From: Collybiopsis luxurians FD-317 M1
Taxonomy: Eukaryota > Basidiomycota > Agaricomycetes > Agaricales > Omphalotaceae
Assembly (NCBI GenBank): GCA_000827265.1
Contig: KN834798.1
Coordinates: 155,740-219,739, forward strand
Direction: 5' to 3'
Length of the DNA: 64,000 nucleotides
The notes under the pieces were generated by a model. The model searched no databases and was not told the origin of the DNA. It saw nothing but the letters and a program-made list of their open reading frames with translations. Below are positions 11,108 to 22,500 of this stretch, piece by piece; within the stretch, counting starts at the first letter, position 1; every line of letters begins with the position of its first letter. The translations under genes and the position numbers were made by a program.

Positions 11108-13598
11108 CTACTCATTGAGGTTATGAACAGGATCATATCCTTGACCGCCGTGCTTTGGTTTAGGATAAGAATCAGGGGGGGGTACACTGCTTTCCATTTC
11201 CTCTTCATCTTCTTGGCCGGCAGCCAATCCCATTGCCTCACAAACTGGACCGCATTTATGATCCCTTTCAAAAGTAACGATGCCCTCTGTCCCATGGTCT
11301 CCAGAACCAGAAAGTCTACATAGAGTGTAATTTTAATAATGCTGAGGTTTGGAAAGCTAAAAAACACTTGCCCATTTACTGTATGGGTCATTGGGTCAAA
11401 GAGAACAAGCATATTTTTCCCATCAGCTGATATTTGAGTCCCTGTACAAGTGGAATTGTGAGAAAGGGTGGAAAAAATGTGAGAAATGTTTGAATACCCT
11501 GCAAGTCAGCAACTACAAGCTGCCGATTGGTGAATTCATAAACAAAATGGGCAAAAGCGTGTACTGTTTCTGAGGTGAGACCTCCAATGTGTGTACGTGC
11601 ATGGGACAAAGTCCCAGTAAACTTGAAAAATGTAGAAGGCCGCTTGGGTTCAACTAACCAGGTGATGCCTTCATCGGGACCAAGTGAGTCATCAGGGAGT
11701 TTGATTCCTGATGCCCTGCTTGGCATGGATCCGACTTCCCTGAGAAGGAAATGTTTTGAAATGATGATATCTGTGTTATTACTTGCATGTAAACTGGTCT
11801 AGTTATAAAGCAAGAAGGTAAGTGAGCCTACCTCGATCGACACATTGCACATTTTTTCTGGTGACATAGTCATAGAACTCCTTTAGAAATACCTTGCACT
11901 GTGCTAGTCGACCTGCATCAAGAGAAATTAATCGGTAGTTCTGCTTGACTTTTTCTTCATCAATTGAGTTACTGTCTGAGTCATTATCTGTCAATTTAAA
12001 GTAACGTTTTGCAACAAATTCCTCTTGTTGGATCTGGAGCTAGCAGGGAATGAGTTGAAAATATTTTTTAAAAGGCTTAACAAAAACCCACATTATAAAC
12101 AACCTTCATTCCTCCATATGCAAATGGTCTATCATCTAAACGTCCACTGAGCATTTCGGCATCATTATCCAGGCGTAACGTCATCTGATATTGTGCATCA
12201 AGCTCAATATCAATTCGCTCAAATTGTACTTTAGAAAGTGAATGAGTGCTGAAGTCAATCTGGTCTAGATTTTCTGGAGCCCTGTATGTGGATTGAATGG
12301 TGATGCGGGGGCCTAGGAATAAAAATCTATTGTAAGTACAACAATGTATATCTTTGTGTGCAGTGGAAGGAGAACTTGCCCATGGTAATTGATCTGCCTC
12401 TTTTTGCTTGAGAGGATATCAATGTTGTTGATCGCTTCCGACTTGTTTTAATACTGCTACCAGTAGCCACTGCACTGGAGGAAATTCGGTTTTGATACTG
12501 AATAGGGCAATGGTTAGTTCTGATTGGGCATTATATAATGAAGTGATACTTACAGCTTTGTAGTTGATTGTAAGCAGGAGATAAAGAGTTCTTTCTTTTG
12601 CAGTCTTTGGTGCCTTAACAATTCCTGCGGGGAAATTGTTGATATATAGATCCACTACAGTAGACTGGCTATGTTTGGCATAAAAATCATCAAGTTTCAA
12701 ATGCTCTGTGCCTGGGATGGGATTTCGTCCTCGGTGGAAACGAAATTCAGCCTCAGATCTGCTCTTGCAGGTTCACTGTCTTGAAATTAAAAGCTTTGTA
12801 AATAGAATCACTTACGCAACAAGATAATCATGGACTTCATTCTGATTCCACTTCTTATTAGCCTGTTCAAGCAATTCCTTCTTGATTTCTGGTAAAGGGA
12901 TTAAGTATGAGCAAGAAACTTTCATGTATTCAGCAGTACATACCCTCCATATAGATATTTCCCTTGAATGGAGTTGCAAAACTGCCCAAGTTAACTGAAA
13001 ATTTGGCTGGTTTCTGTGTAAACTCAATCTGAAGTAGGTAGAACCACAAATTGAGTAACAGGATAACATGCAAAAAAAGTATTTACTGACTGCCCAGTGG
13101 ATAGTATACCAGTATTCAGAGCCCCGGAGTCCTTGCTCACGGTCTTTAATCTGCTGTATCTTTGATGTAGACATCTTGCTCTTTGCAGGGGCAGCACTGA
13201 GATTGAACCGATGCAATGTTTTTTGTGCAAGTGCCTCATGTGATGAGGGAATGTTTGTTGATGCTTTATTTCGCAGTGGGACTGGACCTAATGTTTCTGC
13301 ACACTGGATTCCCAGTGCCTCATCACAGTTTGGATTTCCACATGATTGTTGCCCATATACTGGCAGGGGCATTCCATGCCTTTTCACCACACCACATGCC
13401 CTGCACTGAGGGTATTCCTGCAACATTGATCAAAGACATCAGTAAGTCTAATATAAGTAACAATTAAACCCTCACTGCGTAGTCTTGGTACTCAGTTGTG
13501 TTTCTCTTGAAGGTATTTAGCTTTATGCATTTTATGCACTCACCCTCATCTTGACGAAGGGGAAACAGTTTGAAGCAGCTTGGGCAGGGGTTAACCAT
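11108..13598 (-). CDS. Alpha-type (atypical) protein kinase with zinc-ribbon N-terminus
   Basis: Read on the minus strand from Met 13598 to TAG 11108-11110. Exon 1 (13476-13598) encodes CPSC...CIKC; exon 2 (from 13417, after a 58-bp intron) encodes CRAC...CGNPNC, together two likely zinc-binding pairs. Later exons carry the alpha-kinase fold: RPFAYGGMKVVYN (glycine-rich N-lobe), EEFVAKRYFKL (ATP-contacting Lys), WLVEPKRPSTFFKFTGTLSH, VVADLQG and LVLFDPMTHT (catalytic and metal-binding Asp), and SGSGDHGTEGI with HKCGPVC (C-lobe zinc site). Alpha-kinases phosphorylate Ser/Thr and are structurally unlike classical kinases. No frame break seen, though one donor near 11.37 kb is weak and the intron near 13.05 kb is unresolved. 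It lies wholly inside a transposon and diverges from the transposase. Confidence 0.85.
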
Positions 13599-14484
13599 AG
13601 CAGAAAAGTTGAAAAGTTGATGAACTGGTGGACTTACATATATGACTTTTATATGTGCGTAAGAGATTCAAAAAGATATGAACTACTACCGGAACTTGCA
13701 AAGTGAAAGCCTCGAGGTAAGCTATCCTTTCACAACCGGACCGAAAGCTAAAATACTTTTCGTGAACCAGAGAGATAGAATGACATGTTAACGTCAAGAT
13801 AATTTGATGTTCAAACACAAAGGCTTTACACTGTAGCACAAATTTAGGGTACTGCGAGTAATTTTAGTTTATGAGCCGAAGATAACATGAGGTTTTTTAC
13901 ACCTAGGATATAATCAGTCTGGAGTTAAAATCTATGAGAGGTAAAAATTAATTAGAAGTCGTAGGGTTTTTTACGCTTAGCAGCTAGCCGGTGTAAGTAG
14001 AATGGGTAGGAAATCGTGAGGAATTTTACACATAGTATACATTCCAAACACAATGATAAACTCGGATTGTTTTCATGTAGCATATAAGTTTTGACATCTG
14101 GCATAAAGCCCAAAAAATTACGCGCAATATGCAGCAGCATGCGGCATGCAACACAGCATCCTTAAGACGTTATGCATCATCTTGATTTAATTCTCAGCCT
14201 CAATGGAAGTGCGTGGATTGATTGTGAGGTTTTGTGACAATCAGAATGCAATTTATGCCTACAACGTTGCTTTAATGCAGGTACTACATCAATATTTGAT
14301 ACTAACCCTGAGGTATATCTGGACTGTCAACGGAAATTAAAGAACAGTAGTACAAACCTGAGAAAGGAAAAGAAGGAAAAGAAATTTCAGCGAGAAGATC
14401 AATCTGGGACTTGGAAAGAATGGTATATATACTCAAAGTATGGAACCCACCTTGAAGTTCCTTGCCTCATCTCATTCAACTGCC
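13599..14484. promoter_or_regulatory. Shared central region of the transposon with divergent promoters
   Basis: This 886-bp AT-rich interval separates the two outward-facing genes, so both promoters must lie in it or in the first exons. TATATA at about 14,424-14,429 sits some 60 bp before the transposase ATG. No other open frame is convincing. Co-regulation of kinase and transposase from one interval is an inference. Confidence 0.5.
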
Positions 14485-16085
14485 ATGCCTAATCCAACAG
14501 GAGTTAATGGATATGGCATTAAAAATCGTCTGTGATGCTTTTCTCAAGTGCTTAATGTGTCCATACTGATCAAGGTTTATAGAGCCTCCAGATGATGTCT
14601 TAAAAGCCAGCTTACTCCTCTATAGTGAGTGCAATCTATCACGAGAGCAAAAGCTTGCATCTCTCGTAGATGATTATGGCTATGCCATTAAGTAATTAGC
14701 CTATGTTTATTTGCCAAGTTCATACTGATTAAAACCTTTGAAGACTGACAAAATTAGCTGAATTGGAGAAGGACTTTGCTATTCCAAGTAAACGACGGCT
14801 CAAACCACCTAAGGAGGTAGTTACACAGGCAATAATTGATGAAGTAGAAAAGGATCATACCCGACGAAATGGTCCAGACTATATTCAAGTGAAATTACGG
14901 CTTGAGCAAGGCCTGCATGTAGGAAGGTTAGTCTATTGTAATTAATATGTGCAACTTGATTCATGCATTTCCAGGGATCAAGTGTCCAATACAATGCATA
15001 TTCATTTCCCAGAGGACTTTGTGAAGCGATTCCCTGGTAGGCAACTGATACGCCAGAACCGGACTGCTCACACATTAGTTGGCCCATATCATGAATTACA
15101 TGCAGATGGCCATGAAAAACTTAGTGCTAGTGGTCTGAGGATGGGTGACATTGGATTCTCATTGTATGGCTACAAAGACAAGTGGACATGTGGTATACCC
15201 TTCCTCAGAGTCATGCCAGAAAGTTGCTCTGCTGCTTCAGGAGGCCATTTGTTTCTTGATTTTGTTGAGCAAGTTGGTTGTAGGTCCTATCTGGTATTTG
15301 TAATAATCACACATTGGCTTACCCAATGCAGACATTCCACTTCAGCTAACAACCGACAAGGGCCCTGAGATTGGATACCAGCATGCCTTTATGGTTACTC
15401 TTCGGTATGTCAAAATCTCTAAGCATTGATGGACTACAATGATATTGATACAAATCTGATATAGTGAAATGTATGCCCCAGAATTTGACCCAGTGGAATT
15501 TCCGCCCCATGTAATCTTGAAAAGTACCAATAATACTCCAATTGAAGGATTTTGGCGGATACTTTCAGATAAATGTGGCAAGAATATCAAGGAACAAATT
15601 CTCCAAGGAAAGGACCAGAGAATCTTTGACCCAACTCAATCAGAGCATTCATATGTACTATTATGTTTCATTCTATTCTGCATATCATTGACTATGATAT
15701 CCTTAGCTCCCTCTTCTATTGGATTTTCATCCCATTAGTCCAACAGGAACTTGACGCATTTTGCAGATATTGGAATAACCATACAATTCGTCGGCAAGAT
15801 ACAAAGCTCATGCCATCTGGTCATGTTCCAGCTCATGCAATGGACAACCCATCTCAGTATGGTGGAATTGACTGCCGTATTGAGGTTCCAAAAGAGGCAG
15901 TTTCCCAATTGCGCCAGGTTTTGGTGGAGGATACAGATAAAACACGTGATGACTGTTTCCAGTGGTACTCAGATGAGTTTGCGGTATGGGCTCAGCTCGC
16001 TTTTGAGGAGATTGGTCGGCCAAACTTAACATTGGAATCTGCTTGGGATGTATTCAGACGGATGGCACTCATGATAACATCATAG
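14485..16085 (+). CDS. DDE integrase-type transposase
   Basis: Seven exons join without any stop: 14485-14531, 14575-14691, 14744-14926, 14975-15276, 15332-15404, 15465-15654 and 15747-16085, giving 416 residues. All six introns obey GT-AG with consistent phases. The core shows Asp160 in HADGHEK, Asp225 in LTTDKGPE and Glu269 in NNTPIEGFWR (D-64-D-43-E), as in the retroviral-integrase/rve fold that catalyses DNA strand transfer. The N-terminus (KRRLKPPKEVVTQAI) is basic. The C-terminus has no recognisable DNA-binding domain. It resembles integrase-core proteins that are multicopy in Agaricomycetes. The position just inside the right inverted repeat and the intact triad suggest it mobilises this element. 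Confidence 0.85.
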
Positions 16086-16138
16086 TAAATGTGTACACAG
16101 AATATTCATTTGGTATGATCTAGAACAATCCTTGTCGC

Positions 16139-16327
16139 CATTATACTACTGGCCTTACAAAGAAAATCTTCTCGCATAATAAGGCATAAGACGACATGGA
16201 AGCATAGGAAAGCAGTATACATTACTCAAATGAATTGCATTACATACACACATTCATTAAATGAACCAGTTTACATTCAGGGCGACGGTCATTGAAAAAT
16301 TGAACCGCGGAGTTCCCGCCCACCGCA
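16139..16327 (-). repeat. Right terminal inverted repeat
   Basis: Ends GGCGGGAACT-complement and CACCGCA, mirror image of the left repeat. Begins about 54 bp after the transposase stop codon. Confidence 0.85.
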
Positions 16328-16334
16328 GTACGAG
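16328..16334 (+). repeat. Target-site duplication, right copy
   Basis: GTACGAG, identical to 10847-10853, directly follows the final CA of the element. Confidence 0.85.
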
Positions 16335-16545
16335 ATCAATCACGTCAAGGTACTAATTAATCGTGGAGAATCGCCGTTTTTGACATTCGCTGACAGCTAC
16401 TTAGCTCAAAATCTACGAATGTAGTGCATAGCCTGGTAACCAACGCGCTGGCTATCTCGGAACACCGATTCTATCCAGAAAGGCACAATCAACGAATAAG
16501 GATTTTCAGATGACATACTGTACGCAAGGAGAGGCAAGCGGGATT

Positions 16546-16551
16546 TATAAG
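16546..16551 (+). promoter_or_regulatory. TATA box of DUF6533 paralogue 2
   Basis: TATAAG 51 bp before the start at 16602. The surrounding 200 bp (from about 16,367) closely match the region upstream of paralogue 4 (from about 26,658). The transposon right end lies about 210 bp upstream of this box. Confidence 0.5.
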
Positions 16552-16601
16552 AACAGCGCCAGAAAAGAACTTTGCCTCATCGACTTTGAGAAAAGCAGGC
16601 C

Positions 16602-18364
16602 ATGAACTCGGCATATGCTGAACAAATTTTAGCGGCAGAGCAAGCGTGCGTCCTTCAGACTCAATAAAGTTCAAGCTCTAATGAATCATAAAGGCGGTTG
16701 CAGAGTTATCTATTTCTTTTTTCGATAAGTATGTTTTTAGCTTCGCTATCTGGGTCATTACCTTACGCTGATCCTTAGCGTTTTTATACTGGGACCACAT
16801 TCTTACACTTTGTATGAAATTTCTTGCCTCTTAGCCAACGATGGTGTTCTGATCATCGCCCTGGTAGCCGATGAGCTTCTGTATTTTTGGAGACGCCCAG
16901 TGGGCGCAAGTACGATCCTTTTCTTTCTCAATCGTTATTTTGCGGCGCTGGGGAACATTGCCTTGGCTATATCGCTGTTCTCCGGCGATTTCACTGAATC
17001 GGTTAGTCTCTCCTTCCATTTTTAGCTTGTCAAGCTTTGTCTGATTTTCTATCACATAAATGACATCGACAGAGGTAGGTAATGATTAAATCTGTCTGTT
17101 GAAAACCAGCAATGATGGTGTTAGCTGCGGGTCATTCCATACCTTCCACGAACTCCTGCTCGTTGCGACGCAAGTCATAATTTGCAGTAAGATTCCTTTC
17201 ATCACTGTTCCAGCAGCTCAAGTAAACCTGTTTGCACTCCAGTGCTCCTTGCCATTCGCATATATGCCTTGTATAATTGCAGTAAACGTATACTGGCTGT
17301 TATACTTTCCACCGGTGGTGTTCTGCTGACCTTATCACTTGTCAGTTTTCCCTTATGCTATCTGAACTTGCTTTCATCCGAGCCTGTTATAGTTTGCGAT
17401 GTTTGTTGGTCAGTCTGAAGGGTTCCTCGTAGGACATGAGGGTCTTAGCTTGGGGTGTCACCCAAAATTATCGTTCATTCCGTGCGCACAATATCATCTC
17501 GGTTCTTCTTTATAGGAAATTTCTCATTACAGTACAGATCTATCCGTACGTCTTGCCAGCAAGGATTTAAGATCTCATCTCAACTCATTTCGCAGAAGAG
17601 GCAGCTGCTTGGGAGGCTTTGTTTTTGTACGATTCTATGCTATTTGTGATGACACTGCATAAAACCTACAAAACCCACCGCAAACTCCGGCCACTCAGGA
17701 TAGCCTTGATTGACGTAATCCTTCGAGATGGTAAGGATCGATGTACCATTCTTTGATCGTTTTGAGTTAACCTTATTGTATGTAGGATCGTTGTATTTTG
17801 GGTGAGTTCCTTGATAAATAAATCCGTTAAAAAAAGACTATTCATTCTCTTCCCATTCATAGCGTGATGGCTTTTGCGAATGCGGTTAGTGTAGGATTAA
17901 TTCCCTCGGAAGACTCATCCTCATTTCCATTTACAGGTCAATATCTCTACGTTCTACGTGAGTGTCAATACATGAATCATTACTTCCAAAGTCTAATCCA
18001 CAACTGGTCTAGTACCCTTTAGTACGTCTGATATAGCTTCGGTTACAGTTGCAAGAAGTTGATGCTTATTCGTGACCTAGCCATACGCACGAGGCATGTT
18101 ATCCACATTTGCCAGCAGGTATAACCTTCATTTTATTGACATATTCGAATGCTTCCAGTTCAAACAACCACTCTTTGTAGCATGTCTGTCACAATGATGT
18201 CGCGGCTCATGTTCAACCTTCACAAAGTTGCAGATTCAGGATTGCTTAGTTCGCATGTAACAACGATCCAACTAGCCACCTCGGACAGTGATTGTTCAGA
18301 ATTCCAACTAGAAAACTTGACAGTTATTGCGACTCTGAATGAGGCTTTGTATGACGAACCTTAG
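16602..18364 (+). CDS. DUF6533 membrane protein, paralogue 2
   Basis: Same multi-exon plan as the other four copies. Visible pieces: leader MNSAYAEQILAAEQ, FLYWDHILTL, DELLYFWRRPVGASTILFFL (DUF6533 core), CGSFHTFHELLLVATQVIIC (membrane segment), WEALFLYDSMLFVMTLHKTY, then MAFANA, NISTFY and a last exon with MSVTMMSRLMFNLHKVADSG, ending TAG at 18362-18364. The function of DUF6533 proteins is unknown; they look like multi-pass receptors or transport-related proteins. DNA identity with paralogue 4 is very high over gene and promoter, indicating a recent duplication. Some segments between exons 4 and 6 read less cleanly than in paralogue 4 (the 'ALYNCSK' exon at about 17,245 meets the frame only in part), so it may be partly decayed. 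Confidence 0.6.
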
Positions 18365-18869
18365 GACTTTACGACTTCAGGACACATGGACAATTTAGTG
18401 TACTATTACAACGTTCATTTTAACTGTGACTTGACCCTCCTGCTTTGTACTGTACCGGAATTTAGAAACAGGGAACTGGTTGCAGGGAGCCCAGCGTAGA
18501 TTGCGCAGTTGTGGATGAGCATCGAGGCTCGAAGAATCTGCAGTCAGAGTTTCATGCCCAAGCAATGGTGCTATTGATCTTGAGGTTTCACAGGGGAGTC
18601 GGCAAGCGAGTCGACAGCCATGTATTTCGCGCGTTACCAGCCTTCTCGCTCACAACGACATCGTTACGGTGTTGGAGCACATAGCAAGATTGAAACTGAG
18701 CGTAGATAATGTCAATCTCACGATTGCGACTAGACCCAATTCGCAATGTGAACAAGACAGGAATACAGGAATGAACGAGAAACCAGAGTATGTTTCCACA
18801 TTGTCTATAAGCCAAGTTTCGAAGTCTGGTGCCTGTAGTTCTTAAATGAATAATTTTAGGAAACACAGA
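18365..18869. other. 3' flank of paralogue 2
   Basis: Contains GAGCATCGAGGCTCGAAGAA at about 18,518, the shared flank word of the DUF6533 family. No gene seen. Confidence 0.5.
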
Positions 18870-19071
18870 CGCAGATATTAGATTATGGGACCGACTGCGG
18901 GACAAAGGATAACCGAGACAAACGCAGGGAGTAAACATAGGACTAAGAAGTATGTACAGGATATAGGATATGAGCTTTTCATTTTTCTGCCATCAACTAC
19001 AAGCGAAAATCTCCCGCAAGCTAAAACATGCATGAGAAAATGAACCGTGACTCGATGGACAAACCTCACCA

Positions 19072-19463
19072 TTAATTTTTGTTGAGCGCGGTGAGCGCCA
19101 CCTCCATCAAAATAACGTTCAGGATGCGCAACAAGATGAGGACGACGAGCATCTGGAAGCCATTCAGTGTAACGAACAGTTAAGCATCAATGAGGAACGC
19201 ACACAAAACAGGTCATGGTCGCAGTCATCTTGAGGTTCCACCTTTTGCTCTTCCTTTTCCTCCTGGACATAAAACTAGTCAGCGCACTGACTGAGAGCCA
19301 AAAAAATACATCTTCCTACCGCTATAGTCCGGGTGAGCTTCAACTCGTTGAGGGCCTCTTCACGTCGACGACGCAATGCATGAGCGTATGGATGAAATCT
19401 TCTATCACTAGTATACGGTAAACCTTCCAAAAAGGAATAAATAGCCCAGAATACGCACGCCAT
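19072..19463 (-). pseudogene. Fragment of unknown membrane protein, copy A
   Basis: Two exon-like pieces on the minus strand. Upstream: HPYAHALRRRREEALNELKL then a Gln/Glu-rich acidic stretch (VQEEKEEQKVE). Downstream: MLVVLILLRILNVILMEVAL followed by TALNKN and TAA at 19072-19074, a hydrophobic C-terminal helix. Conservation of the same reading frame in copies B (55.66-56.04 kb) and C (63.1 kb) shows this was a real coding sequence, but I do not recognise the family. No complete gene can be assembled here, so it is probably a relic. Confidence 0.5.
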
Positions 19464-20109
19464 GGATGGGACGGGAAGAGGTCAAGCTTTGGCGAAGAAA
19501 ATGACGGTCTGGAGTGAAGAGAAAAAGCAGGGACATCCATTTTATAAATGCCGAGATACAAAAATTAAGAGGTTCAAAAATTCGTCCCAAACTAGAACAA
19601 ATATCTGGTGTGTGCGCAAGGTTTGAGAAATCCAGAACCAATACTGTGGCGCCGAGGCTTCGTTTTTGCTCTTCATCTTCGACAATGAACCTTTATGGAT
19701 TCAAATTCTTTGTCAACTCTTCAATGGGCTCAACAAATACACACATACACACCTACGAGGTTTCGTATTCAACGGAAGTCTCGACTAATGTCCCCGACAA
19801 AAGATCTTCCCCGATTCAAGCAGGATTCATGTTTCTCTCGATCTTCGGCCCAAAACTCTGTGCGCGCGTAAATTCTTCATCAACTTTGCATCACGCGTTC
19901 AACGCATACACCCATGGACACCCATGAGGTTCTGTGTTCGACAAATTCCTCCTTCAATGTCCTCCTAAAAGATCTGTCTGGAATTGATTTGCTTTCCGAG
20001 GCTGCTCTCAGTACCCAGCAGCATATTCCAAATCCGGCTCCATTTTGCTCATAGCTCTAGAAAATGGTATGTAACATTTGTATCACCCTTAAAGCTTCCG
20101 CTTGACGGC

Positions 20110-21130
20110 CGTTGAAAAGGTGCAGACGACAAACAGACGAAGGTCCAGGTCGAAACATAGAATTGGGATCCACGCAGTCAACAGTGGCTGAGTTGGATCA
20201 AGAGCTTGAGCGCTCAGACTGCTGCTGGCTTCGACAAAAGGATAGGTCGTATGATGCGTCGAAATGCTATCCTAGGCCCAGAAAATTGCTGTAGAGCGTG
20301 GGGAGGGGAAAATCGACGTACGGTGAGTCATCAATCACGTGACTGATGAGCAATCACTCCCGAGCCTTCAACGCTCTCAACTCTCCTTTCACCCAACCTA
20401 CCTAGCAATAAAAAAACTTGTTGATGCTCAAGAATCAGGGAATGAATCGCAGATATCAAGTAGACCAGCAGAAATCAAGAATCAAGGTTCCGGCCAAGAG
20501 ATTGAATCTTCAAGACAAAACTTTCTCTAAATCCCAGTACCAGGCGTGAGACGGGCTCATAGCCTGAGGAAAAGAAACGCAGCAAGTAGCCTTCAACATG
20601 ATGAGAGTGATTGGCATCAAGACTAGAATGGCAGTCTAAGATGAAAGCGGACCGGAAGTAACAATATCAGAGGTAGGTGTAGCGTGCAGACATCCAAGGC
20701 GTCCGCGTTCCCGGTACTAGTCACGTCCAACCTCCGCGCTAGCATTCAGGGTAGGACCTGCCTGCAGAGCCTGTTCTGAAACAGAGAATGCGCCGGAGGA
20801 CCTATTCGCTCTGACGGAGCAGATTGAAGACCTCAAGCTTTCTGGCCGAGCTCAGGAGTAATACGAGGCGCAGGAAGTGCTATGGTCTGGTCGGAAGCAG
20901 ACCGCATTACTGCAGGTGCCAGGAGCCAAAGATAATCGCTCTCAGGGCCATGACGCTCTAACGGAGCAGATTCGAGACCTTCAGACTTCCTGGTCGAGCG
21001 AGGAGATACTACAAGTCGTAGAAGCTGTCATAGCCTAGTCGGAAGCAGACCCAAATAACTGCGGATGGCAGGGACCAGAAATATTTGCTTCCGCAGGCAG
21101 GAACGCCGTCGATGAGGTGACGATGATCGG
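20110..21130 (+). pseudogene. Relic of coiled-coil coding sequence with 147-bp tandem duplication
   Basis: Frames around 20,808 and 20,955 both encode ALTEQI-D-LQ-type heptad sequence followed by related tails (for example SEADPNNCG), offset by exactly 147 bp (49 codons). Several stops (TAA, TAG) interrupt each unit. The corresponding part of copy B (57.3-57.6 kb) is equally broken. Protein family not recognised. Confidence 0.4.
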
Positions 21131-22023
21131 CAACGGCGGATATACTTCTGCGCGTACCGTCCCCTAAGCAAATGATGAGAAGAAGACGAAGAGGATATCA
21201 CTCGTCTTCACTTCGTCCGCGATTTGGGGTCCGAGTAAAGTTCCTTCGATCTTTGTATCCAAGCTCAATGTTCCCTGTGACTTTGAGCTCTTCCCAGTAG
21301 CCTCTTCCTACTCCAGCAGCATCGCTCTCTTAGCATCATCCCTCTCTTAGCATCATCCGAATGTTGTTCCTAACCCCCAATGCTCTTGCTCTGCAGAAAA
21401 ACCGGCTCTGGAGCCAAAGCAGAACGGCGACGCTTTCGACTGACCATCTTTGGCTCGCAAGAAGGTGATATAGATAAAATTCGGGGGAGTTTCGCTGAAT
21501 CAGAGAAGAGGTTAGGAGCTTTCCAAGCGATGGCGAGTGGTCGCCGGTGATGGTGGTGTGGAAAAAGGGTCGACGCCGCTCGACGGAACCAAAGAACAAG
21601 TCGTCATTAATTGCTTTTTCTCACTCCTTTCAACTGCCTCTATGTAGCCTCACTGCAGGACAACGCTGTCTATTTTTTTTTCTTTCATTTCTCAATCGAT
21701 TCTGACTTCCTCAAAGTTGCTTCTAATTTTTCTCTGCTCGCACCAGCTGAAAATACCGCTCAGCAGAAGAATTGACGGCAGTGGTTACCTTCTGGCCTGG
21801 AAAACAACGGTCGTCTTGTTGTCAGAAGGCTACCAATGACTTGAGAATTCAGTGTTGATATCCCCTCTATGGTGAGTTGAATATTTCTGACCAATTCTGA
21901 ATGCCCCACTCAATTTCCCATTTCTCAGAGTCTCATGATGTCGACCGCAGCACTGCGCTCGAAGCTACATAGCCAACAGAAAAGATAGAAGCGTTCATAG
22001 CACGAAGCAAATCATGGAGGTTC

Positions 22024-22500
22024 GTGGGCGGCGTGCGAGTGACCGCAGGTTCGATTGAAATCAAGGTGAGTGACTCCGAGGCTGATTTTGTTGATCATTC
22101 TTCCTCAACTTTTTCAGTACAGAGTCCCGACTTTGAGAAGGGCCGGTGCAAAACCTGGACTGGCGGTCCTGAAAACCTCCAAAGTCTGTGCAGGGAGTTT
22201 AGCTGAACCGGTCAGGTTCAATAGGCATGTACTCAACGTTATAGGGCTAGCGCTCCGGCACTCGAGTTGCTGACAAGTTCCGAACATCTACTTTTCGAAA
22301 AATCATTTACATACAAGTCTTACGAATCGTCCAAATCCAGCGTTTGGGAAATCTGGTACGATACCGTTACCATTGGTGAAGTTTACACATTTTGTTCATC
22401 GAATACTCTGTTACTGGTAATATCACCGAGTCGAAGTTGCTACATTTCTCGCATGATTCGTTCATTGCGGCTAGCCAACGCGTTTTATATTTAGAGACCA
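22024..22500 (+). pseudogene. Possible gene relic at end of block A
   Basis: Two short frames (22024-22206 and 22267-22494) correspond to 58.5-59.2 kb in copy B. The second ends near 13-bp inverted repeats at 22425-22437 and 22514-22526. Neither copy is a clean long frame, and I recognise no domain. Confidence 0.3.

Larger units (their letters stand above)
10854..16327. mobile_element. DNA transposon with integrase-type transposase and alpha-kinase cargo
   Basis: A 5474-bp element bounded by long terminal inverted repeats (first 78 bp identical, about 190 bp recognisable) and an exact 7-bp direct repeat GTACGAG. The outermost bases are TG at the left and CA at the right. Inside are two genes transcribed outward from a shared 886-bp centre: an alpha-type protein kinase leftward and a DDE integrase-like transposase rightward. 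The transposase reads open through seven exons with its acidic triad present. TG/CA ends fit a retroviral-integrase-like (rve) enzyme, but there is no reverse transcriptase and the ends are inverted, so this is a cut-and-paste type element. The superfamily is not assigned. It inserted upstream of DUF6533 paralogue 2. Confidence 0.9.

Noticed and set aside
10854..16327. Element as an LTR retrotransposon
   Set aside because: Ends are inverted, not direct, repeats, and no reverse transcriptase, protease or gag-like frame lies inside.
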